Below, one piece after another: positions 21,871-27,292 of a DNA stretch of 27,292 nucleotides (positions within the stretch are counted from its first letter, which is position 1; the number at the start of each line of letters is the position of its first letter). A program made the position numbers and the translations under genes. Source of the stretch: Deltaproteobacteria bacterium. GTDB lineage: Bacteria > Desulfobacterota > Desulfobacteria > Desulfobacterales > UBA11574. Under the pieces are notes generated by a model. It had not been told where the DNA came from, did not search any database, and saw only the letters and a list, made by a program, of their open reading frames with translations. The stretch covers positions 1 to 27,292 of the forward strand of contig JAFDBA010000021.1 of NCBI GenBank assembly GCA_019313505.1, written 5' to 3'.

Positions 21871-22299
21871 TTAAAAAGGGATATCGTCATCCTGTTTGTC
21901 CGGAATTGACGGGGCCGAAGATGCCGGAGTTTCTGCAGGTCCCGGCGGTCTGTATGTATCGGCGGTATTCCTGGACCCGAGAAACTGCACATCGGATGCA
22001 ACAATTTCTGTAGTGTATCGGGTAACACCATCTTTTTCCCACGAACTGGTCTGTAGTTTGCCTTCAATGTAGACCTGCTTCCCCTTTGAAAGGTATTCAC
22101 CGCATATTTCACCCAGTCTGCGCCAGGCAACTATGCGATGCCATTCGGTGCGCTCTTTCTTTTCATTAGTAGCCTTATCCGTCCATTCATCAGACGTTGC
22201 TATGCTGAAATTGGCAACGGCAGTTCCGTCCGGTGTATAACGAACTTCAGGGTCGCTACCCAAACGGCCGATCAGAATTACCTTGTTGATTCCTGCCAT
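21871..22299 (-). CDS. ssb: Single-stranded DNA-binding protein
   Basis: SSB coats single-stranded DNA during replication, repair and recombination, and recruits partner proteins through its C-terminal tip. The 142-aa protein starts NKVILIGRLGSDPEVRYTPDG, with VANFSIATSDEW, TEWHRIVAWRRLGE and GKQVYIEGKLQTSSWEKDG giving the OB fold over residues 1-108. A proline-rich linker leads to DDDIPF, the acidic tip that binds repair proteins. GGAGG lies 6 bases before the ATG. It has its own promoter with a perfect palindrome within it and is divergent from the pepA remnant. Confidence 0.97.
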   Translation of the reverse strand: MAGINKVILIGRLGSDPEVRYTPDGTAVANFSIATSDEWTDKATNEKKERTEWHRIVAWRRLGEICGEYLSKGKQVYIEGKLQTSSWEKDGVTRYTTEIVASDVQFLGSRNTADTYRPPGPAETPASSAPSIPDKQDDDIPF

Positions 22300-22352
22300 A
22301 TCTTACCTCCATTTGTTTGCTTAAGAAGTTATAAAATAAAAGTTATGTTTGA

Positions 22353-22381
22353 TAGATATAAACAACTGTTTATAATGTCAA
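22353..22381 (-). promoter_or_regulatory. ssb promoter with an embedded 18-bp palindromic operator
   Basis: On the minus strand TTGACA (22381-22376) and TATCTA (22358-22353) are separated by 17 bases. Between them lies TATAAAC-AACT-GTTTATA (22357-22374), a perfect 7-bp inverted repeat with a 4-base centre, overlapping the -10 by two bases. A repressor bound here would block the promoter. AAAC-N4-GTTT resembles a Gram-positive style LexA box (GAAC-N4-GTTC), and ssb is an SOS gene in some bacteria, but this is inference. Confidence 0.55.
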
Positions 22382-22527
22382 GCTAATCCGGTGTTGAAAA
22401 CAGGGCTAACGCGTGCTAAAACCCTTCAAACAGTCAGTCGGTTTCCAAGAGAAACACGTCGTTGCTACACTGTACCTAAATCAAATACGTTACCCCGGTG
22501 CCGGAAAAGACTGAATAGATATTCTCA

Positions 22528-22555
22528 TTGACAGAAAGGTTTAAGTATATAATAT
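22528..22555 (+). promoter_or_regulatory. Promoter for pepA
   Basis: A perfect TTGACA (22528-22533) and TAATAT (22550-22555) have a 16-base spacer. The ATG at 22611 follows at about 55 bases, with AAGGAG as Shine-Dalgarno. The rest of the 311-base gap back to ssb holds no ORF. Confidence 0.5.
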
Positions 22556-22610
22556 CAGAGCAGATAATTTACATTAAAAAATCCGGGTTTGTCGGAAAGG
22601 AGAAGCACAG

Positions 22611-23021
22611 ATGATACGTTTAAAGTCGGTTGATCTTAAAAAAGAAAAAGTGGAATCATTGGTTATTCCTGTTTGTGAGGATAAAAATGTTTTTGACGAC
22701 AAAATCATAATTTCTCTTATAAAAAAAGCAAAAAAAATTGGGGAGTTCAAAGGAGATAAAGATGATGAAGTTATATTTTACAACTTGCCGGAGGTCAAAG
22801 CTGAGAGGGTTATTTTTATAGGGCTTGGAAAACTTGAAAAGGTCAATACAGAGGCGTTGCGTGCCGCGACCGGCAAAGCAGTGAAGGCATTAATCAAGAA
22901 AAAACTTTCGAATGTTTTGATGGCTGTTCCTGTTGCAAAAAAAATCAATATGGAAATGACGTCTCTGCTTGAGGCAATGCTGGAAGGCGCTTATTTGGGG
23001 AATCATATTTTTGATAAATAA
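22611..23021 (+). pseudogene. pepA: Leucyl aminopeptidase (M17), N-terminal fragment
   Basis: This is the N-terminal macro-like domain of an M17 leucyl aminopeptidase (about 136 aa). EVIFYNLPEVKAERVIFIGL and ALRAATGKAVKALIKK match the family, and the frame ends HIFDK-stop. The stop codon TAA (23019-23021) is the first part of a 17-A tract. The same frame continues after the tract as HTPVKKINFLVRPDEIRRWQ, so a Tyr or other codon became a stop. The frame then hits another stop at 23114-23116. Strong promoter and Shine-Dalgarno are intact. The catalytic domain follows in a different frame. Confidence 0.82.
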
Positions 23022-23036
23022 AAAAAAAAAAAAAAA
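23020..23036 (+). repeat. 17-base poly-A tract in pepA
   Basis: Seventeen A in a row contain the nonsense codon and the following Lys codons. The reading frame is preserved across the tract, so the tract itself does not cause a frameshift; the damage is the in-frame TAA. The tract could also be a sequencing or assembly artefact site. Confidence 0.7.
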
Positions 23037-23119
23037 CATACTCCGGTTAAAAAAATCAATTTTCTTGTCAGGCCTGATGAAATTAGACGCTGGCAAAAAA
23101 AGAGAATCTCAAGATAACC

Positions 23120-23959
23120 GTGTTGGGTGAAAAAGAGTTGAAACAGAAAAAATTTGGCGCAATAATGGCAGTTGCGGCCGGAAGCTGGAGCAAGCCCAGA
23201 ATGGTAATTCTGGAACACAATCCAAAGGGGTCTGAAAAAACAGTTGCCCTTGTGGGAAAAGGCGTAACATTCGACTCGGGCGGTATCAACCTGAAGCCTT
23301 CGGCAGGTATGGAAGAGATGAAGTTGGATATGTCAGGTGCGGCTGCAGTTGCCGCCACATTGATCACCGCAGCAAAGCTTAAATTTGGATTTAGAGTTAT
23401 TGGTATCCTGCCTATTGTAGAAAATATGCCGTCAGGAAATGCTTCCCGTCCGGGAGACATTATCAAAACCTATGATGGGAAAACCGTGGAAATAGGGAAT
23501 ACTGATGCCGAGGGCAGACTGATATTGATTGATGCCATCTCTTATGGAATTAAAAAATATAAACCCCAGACCCTCATTGACATGGCCACGCTGACCGGAG
23601 CCTGTGTTGTGGCTCTGGGCGAAAAGATCGCCGGAATTTTTTCTTCTGATGAAAAATTGGCAGAAGATATTATTTTGTCCGGCCAGAAGACCCATGAACG
23701 CTGTTGGCGTCTGCCGTTGACTGAAGAGTATAAAGAACTTTTTAAAAGCGATTTTGCTGATCTGAATAATGTGGGCAGCACCCGTTATGGTGGCGCCATC
23801 ACTGCTGCGCTGTTCCTCTCGGAATTTGTTAAAGATACCCGCTGGGCCCATATCGATATTGCAGGGCCGGCTTACGCCAAAAAGGAATCTGCATACTGCG
23901 GTGCCGGCGGCACAGGCTTTGGGGTTCGACTGCTTTGTGATTTGCTGGATAAGTTGTGA
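23120..23959 (+). pseudogene. pepA: Leucyl aminopeptidase (M17), catalytic C-terminal fragment
   Basis: This is the catalytic domain of an M17 metallo-aminopeptidase, read from GTG at 23120 (279 aa). All six canonical residues are present with E. coli PepA spacing: Lys47 and Asp52 (KGVTFDSGG), Lys59 (NLKPSAG), Asp70 (KLDMSG), Asp129 and Glu131 (NTDAEGR). These bind two metal ions and carry catalysis. Upstream, in the same frame as GTG, KENLKIT precedes the start. The N-terminal fragment lies in another frame. About 50 residues linking the domains are missing, and the junction lies in an oligo-A run near 23094-23101. A shortened protein from the GTG is possible, but PepA hexamers need the N-terminal domain. 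Confidence 0.82.
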
Positions 23960-23987
23960 TGATTTAAGACCGGAATTATAGTTGATA

Positions 23988-24242
23988 TCACGACTGATCC
24001 TTTATCAACGCTTTCGCAATTTCCATGTCATAAGCCTGGTTAGGGTTAAAATCCCCTCCTTCATGCATATCAGCAGCTTGCAATATGGCGTTGTAGGGCA
24101 CCCATCCGTGCTCCTTCCAGAGCTTGGGATCGTCTTGATTCCATAGCCGGAAATCAATGATATCAGCTTGTTTCCGCACATACATGCGAACCCGTTTGTT
24201 TTGAGGAAAAGGATAATAGTAAAGGCCTCTTTTATCTTTCAT
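23988..24242 (-). CDS. Conserved small hypothetical protein
   Basis: This 84-aa protein is rich in aromatic residues: GLYYYPFPQNKRVRMYVRK, then FRLWNQDDPKLWKEHGWVPY and DFNPNQAYDMEIAKALIK. It has no signal peptide, membrane helix or cysteine cluster. Its start codon overlaps the stop of the upstream lipoprotein gene by 4 bases (ATGA), so the two are translationally coupled and it is probably a cytoplasmic partner or accessory of that operon. I do not recognise a named family. Confidence 0.75.
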   Translation of the reverse strand: MKDKRGLYYYPFPQNKRVRMYVRKQADIIDFRLWNQDDPKLWKEHGWVPYNAILQAADMHEGGDFNPNQAYDMEIAKALIKDQS

Positions 24243-26134
24243 GAATTATTCTCCAGCTCTATAAATTTATCACCTTGTATTTGTAATAGATAAATTTCTT
24301 TATGGGCATTACCGGTATTATCAAAAGAAGTTTTACCTGTTACACCCTGAAAGTTTTGAAGGTTCATTATTGAATTTTTTATTTCACTTCTGGATTGAAT
24401 ATCATTTCGGCTAACCAAGTCAAACAATATCGTCGCTGTATCATAAGCCACCGCTTCAATAAATCCGGGTTTTTCATCGAAAGTTTCTTCAAACCTTTCC
24501 ACAAAATCCTTTACTTTTTGCGAACTACTTCCGGCGAAAAAACCATCTGCCATTATAGTACCCTGAACAAATTGTTTCGCCATTTTGATCAGGCGGTCGG
24601 AATGCCACAGGTTGATTCCGAAAAGATGCACACCCACAATATCGTAAAAAGCAAGCTGGGGTATTAGGAGTCCTGATGTAGTCGGGCCGTCAGGAATAAA
24701 GACGGCCTCGAAATCAAGAGAAGGCTCAGGACCTGAATTCCCAGTTTTTTCTTCGGGTTGTTCAGGAAGTCTGGTTTGGGTTTTCGCTAGTTTTTTTATG
24801 GGTTCGGCGAAATCTGTTTGGTCAGGGTGATAGGGTTCAGCCCTGGTAACTTCTCCTCCATAAGCCTCAACTTCATCCTGGAACAGACCCATGAAGGTCC
24901 TACCATATTTGTCATCAGGATAAAGAATGGCGAAACGATTTATTTCAAGAACTTGGATCGCATAAGATACTATGGCTTGGACCTGCATTTCAGGGGTAAT
25001 GAAATTCCTGAAAACATAGTTTCCCAGATTTGCAATATTTTCTTTCTGGCCCAGAATAATTATTGGTATCCTTTTTTCCTGGGCTTCCAATGCTGCAGCC
25101 TCATAAGTCGTTACAGGTCCGAGAATAGCCCCAACCCGTTCTTCGGACAATTCATTTATGGCCAGAACGGCTTTTTCAGGATCAGATTCTGTATCTTTTA
25201 CAATCAATTTTATTAAAGAGCGACTATTTTGGGAATTAAACTGATCCAAGGCCATTTCAATACACTTCAATATCTTGTTGCCATAACTTTTGTAAGGGCC
25301 GCTTAGAGGGAGTAAACATCCTAAAACATTATGCTTAAAAGTAAATTTTTCATTGATATCTTGGATTAATATTTTTGCCGATTGCATATTTTCATTTTCC
25401 GGAAATCTTTTGATGAACTTTGATAACAAGCCAACAGCATCCTCGTATTTTTTCCACTTTGCTTTGCTAAGTCCCATCCGGTATATGAAATCTTCTACAG
25501 ACAACCCATCTTTAAAACAGGTTAGAAGAGAAATTATAGTTACCGGATCAACCTCCCTGGCGGCAGATTCTATCTTTAAAATTATCTTTTCTTTTTCCCG
25601 CTTCTCAGTTTTTATATATGCCATAAGATAATAATTTAAGGCCTTGGCCGGAGAACCGATGGCCATATATGAATCACCGACGAGAATATGTGTTCTGAGA
25701 ATGTGAACCCTGAAAAGAGTATTTTCCGGTATGTGGGCAGCATGGCTGATTACTTGTTTATATTTGCCCTGGTTAAACAAGGTTACAAGAATTTCAACTC
25801 TGGCATCCGAAACAACAGGGCTGGAAGGATATTTAGCAATCAGGTGGTTATATATGGTGCGGGATTTACCATATTTTCCTAATGCTGCATAGATCAATCC
25901 TTTCTTCATTAAAGCTCGGGCAGACTGGTATCCATCAGGGAAACGTGCAAGGTATTTGTCATAAATTTCAAGAGCATTACCGTAGTCTTTTCGTTGAAAC
26001 ATTTTTTCAGCCTTCGAAAAAAAAATGTCTCCCGGATGAAATTCTACAGGTTCGGGCAGGGTCAGGGGTCTGGGTCCGCATGCCCAGAAAAAAGAAGAGA
26101 TAAATATTATTAGGATGATATAGATAGACTTCAT
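24239..26134 (-). CDS. LppC/LpoA-like penicillin-binding protein activator lipoprotein with TPR and periplasmic binding fold
   Basis: Proteins of this type are outer-membrane-linked lipoproteins that in E. coli (LpoA) activate PBP1A. The signal sequence MKSIYIILIIFISSFFWAC ends in a lipobox cysteine at residue 19. The next ~230 residues are helical TPR-like repeats (ALEIYDKYLARFPDGYQSAR, IYNHLIAKYPSSPV, LLSKFIKRFPENENM). A type I periplasmic-binding fold (Peripla_BP_6 like) follows: GCLLPLSGPYKSYGNKILKC, DTESDPEKAVLAINELSEE, GAILGPVTTYEA, AILYPDDKYGRTF and AVAYDTATILFDLV. The combined order fits LppC. At 631 aa it is of usual size. It overlaps the small gene downstream and is divergent from the MerR-type gene. 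No gene for its PBP partner adjoins it, but PBP1A is elsewhere in this window. Confidence 0.85.
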   Translation of the reverse strand: MKSIYIILIIFISSFFWACGPRPLTLPEPVEFHPGDIFFSKAEKMFQRKDYGNALEIYDKYLARFPDGYQSARALMKKGLIYAALGKYGKSRTIYNHLIAKYPSSPVVSDARVEILVTLFNQGKYKQVISHAAHIPENTLFRVHILRTHILVGDSYMAIGSPAKALNYYLMAYIKTEKREKEKIILKIESAAREVDPVTIISLLTCFKDGLSVEDFIYRMGLSKAKWKKYEDAVGLLSKFIKRFPENENMQSAKILIQDINEKFTFKHNVLGCLLPLSGPYKSYGNKILKCIEMALDQFNSQNSRSLIKLIVKDTESDPEKAVLAINELSEERVGAILGPVTTYEAAALEAQEKRIPIIILGQKENIANLGNYVFRNFITPEMQVQAIVSYAIQVLEINRFAILYPDDKYGRTFMGLFQDEVEAYGGEVTRAEPYHPDQTDFAEPIKKLAKTQTRLPEQPEEKTGNSGPEPSLDFEAVFIPDGPTTSGLLIPQLAFYDIVGVHLFGINLWHSDRLIKMAKQFVQGTIMADGFFAGSSSQKVKDFVERFEETFDEKPGFIEAVAYDTATILFDLVSRNDIQSRSEIKNSIMNLQNFQGVTGKTSFDNTGNAHKEIYLLQIQGDKFIELENNS

Positions 26135-26163
26135 AAGAATAAGATTTCAAATTGCACAGGATA

Positions 26164-26188
26164 CTGATCTCGACGGTTTCGAGATCGG
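26164..26188. promoter_or_regulatory. Perfect inverted repeat in the divergent region
   Basis: GATCTCGA (26166-26173) and TCGAGATC (26179-26186) form an 8-bp perfect inverted repeat with a 5-base centre, extendable by a C-G and a T-G pair. It lies between divergent genes and may be an operator for the MerR-type protein. There is no run of T, so termination is less likely. Confidence 0.4.
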
Positions 26189-26210
26189 AAATTGTATAGC
26201 TTATTTTATT

Positions 26211-26239
26211 TTGACATGCAAACTTATTTGTTTTATACT
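26211..26239 (+). promoter_or_regulatory. Consensus sigma-70 promoter for the MerR-type gene
   Basis: A perfect TTGACA (26211-26216) and TATACT (26234-26239) have a 17-base spacer. GTTTTATACT occurs twice at about 15-base spacing, the second copy downstream. The leader is about 115 bases before the ATG at 26361. Confidence 0.65.
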
Positions 26240-26360
26240 CATCCGTTTTATACTAATTTTTATTTAATTACAATCCAGATAGATATATTTAAATAAATAC
26301 CAGGCACTTAAAAATTTTCGGTTATTCGGTTAATACAACTTAAATAGACTGGTGATAAAA

Positions 26361-27292
26361 ATGGAACATGCAAAAAGACATTTTGCAATATCTGAACTTG
26401 CCAAAGAATTTGACGTTAGCAAACGTCATATCCGTTTTTGCGAAGAAAAAGGGCTTATATCCCCCAGGATCACTAAATTGAACCGTCGCATTTACAGTAG
26501 TTATGATCGTGCACGGTTAAAGCTGATTTTTCATTGTGTGCTCATTGGTTACTCTCAGGATCATATTGTCAAATTGATCGGCATGATTGATGCTGACCTG
26601 GACGAAGTTGACCAGATCAAAAAAGGGTTGATATATGCGGAGAGAATGATTGAGGGACTCGAAATGCTCCGCAATGAACTGAGTTTTCATCAAAGAACCA
26701 GCGTCATAAACGAAATTAAAATGCTGGGGGAATATATAAAAGAGATAAAAGCCATACCCCTTGAGATTTCAGAGAAATCTGCAACAAAACCCATGATGCC
26801 GGATAAGGAAAGTAAGGATACCACGCACAAACCTGTTGAAGAAATAAAACCGGAGGTTGAGCAAAGACCCGGGCGGCAACCTGTCAGGATGGCCCCCCTA
26901 TATATTGTCGGATTGGTGATAGTACTCATCATTGGCGGTTTTTTTTATTATCAGAGCAGTAAAAAAGAGAGTGAACAAATATATTTGGTTCAAAAGGAAC
27001 AGGCCAAAACAGAAACACAGTCTGTGTATAGTGATCGTGTGCCAATTGATAATACTGGCGACCAGAAAGATCTGAACCTCAGATCCACTGAGTCGGTTGT
27101 TGCTGAGAAGGCTGCCGCAGAGAAAGTTGCTGCCGAGAAGGCCGCTGCTGAAAAAGCCGCAGCCGAAAAGGTTGTAGCCGAGAAAGCTGCCGCAGAAAAG
27201 GTCGCTGTCGAGAGAGCTGCTGCCAAAAAAGCCGCCGTTGAGAAGGCTGCTGCAGAGAAGATTGCCGTTGAGAAAGCTGCCGCCGAGAAAGC
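26361..27292 (+). CDS. Membrane-anchored MerR-family protein with an AEK-repeat tail (incomplete at 3' end)
   Basis: Translation from the ATG at 26361 runs 310 codons without a stop to the window end. The N-terminus (FAISELAKEFDVSKRHIRFC, then EEKGLISPR) is a MerR winged-helix DNA-binding domain; a Cys replaces the usual Tyr of RFYEEKG. A helical dimerisation region follows (about 60-130). A single membrane helix lies at about 179-197 (PLYIVGLVIVLIIGGFFYY). After a ~50-residue linker comes a tail of repeated AEKAA/AEKVA pentads from about residue 253. MerR proteins normally are soluble, so a membrane anchor with a periplasmic or extended repeat tail is unusual. It has a consensus promoter and is divergent from the LppC-like lipoprotein gene. 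Confidence 0.8.
   Translation, partial: MEHAKRHFAISELAKEFDVSKRHIRFCEEKGLISPRITKLNRRIYSSYDRARLKLIFHCVLIGYSQDHIVKLIGMIDADLDEVDQIKKGLIYAERMIEGLEMLRNELSFHQRTSVINEIKMLGEYIKEIKAIPLEISEKSATKPMMPDKESKDTTHKPVEEIKPEVEQRPGRQPVRMAPLYIVGLVIVLIIGGFFYYQSSKKESEQIYLVQKEQAKTETQSVYSDRVPIDNTGDQKDLNLRSTESVVAEKAAAEKVAAEKAAAEKAAAEKVVAEKAAAEKVAVERAAAKKAAVEKAAAEKIAVEKAAAEK

Noticed and set aside
23020..23036. Frameshift at the A17 tract as the cause of pepA damage
   Set aside because: The frame before and after the tract is the same; the lesion is an in-frame TAA, and the real frameshift lies at about 23094-23101.
26690..27226. Minus-strand frames opposite the MerR-type gene, one rich in Ala, Phe and Ser
   Set aside because: They are antisense shadows of the AEK-repeat and membrane regions of the plus-strand gene, with no ribosome site or family match.
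27100..27292. Repetitive GCC/GAG/AAG units as a CRISPR array or tandem DNA repeat
   Set aside because: The repeats follow codons for AEKAA pentads with synonymous variation, so selection is on protein sequence; there are no spacers.
1..27292. tRNA, rRNA, riboswitch, CRISPR and transposase genes
   Set aside because: None was recognised by eye on either strand; a covariance or profile search could still find something small.

Overview
The window looks like chromosomal DNA of a mesophilic Desulfobacterota bacterium, probably Desulfobacterales. This is inferred from the protein styles (coaE beside rho, a PBP1A/LppC-like lipoprotein envelope set, a CGGC-domain protein, branched-chain amino acid transport genes), AT-leaning codon use and the many structured intergenic repeats. 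No rRNA, tRNA, CRISPR array, transposase or phage gene was found.

Layout: (1) 1-1100, minus strand: the 5' part of rho, and coaE. (2) 1.2-2.9 kb: an inverted-repeat element, then a class II tRNA nucleotidyltransferase. (3) 2.9-7.1 kb, minus strand: a four-gene unit of an MBL-fold hydrolase, a branched-chain amino acid type binding protein and the LivH and LivM permeases, with no ATPase genes. (4) 7.5-12.3 kb: PBP1A, a 147-bp hairpin repeat, a MetE-like methyltransferase, a zinc-ribbon protein and TatA. (5) 12.4-14.9 kb: a decayed chromosomal integron. A broken integrase on the minus strand retains the integrase N-terminus and the IntI-specific patch. It is followed on the plus strand by three cassettes, each holding a toxin-antitoxin pair (BrnT/BrnA, Phd/ParE, BrnT/RHH) and each closed by an attC-like site. 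(6) 15.0-17.9 kb: small genes for a CGGC-domain protein, a SixA-like phosphatase, a thiamine-binding (MTH1187) protein, an unknown protein, a ferritin-like protein and a small membrane protein. (7) 18.1-21.3 kb: a glycosyltransferase whose start is broken by a 7-bp tandem duplication, and an ABC-F ATPase. (8) 21.3-24 kb: a flavodoxin-family remnant, ssb, and a pepA gene broken by a nonsense codon and a deletion. (9) 24-27.3 kb: a small conserved gene and an LppC-like lipoprotein, divergent from a membrane-anchored MerR-type protein with a long AEK-repeat tail that runs off the window.

The main discovery is the integron relic. The start of cassettes 2 and 3 is complementary to the R'' box at their own ends, as expected for inserted circular cassettes. 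The second theme is decay: four genes (integrase, glycosyltransferase, flavodoxin-family, pepA) are visibly damaged and several dispersed repeat families sit between genes. The MerR-TM-AEK protein is the most unusual intact-looking gene.
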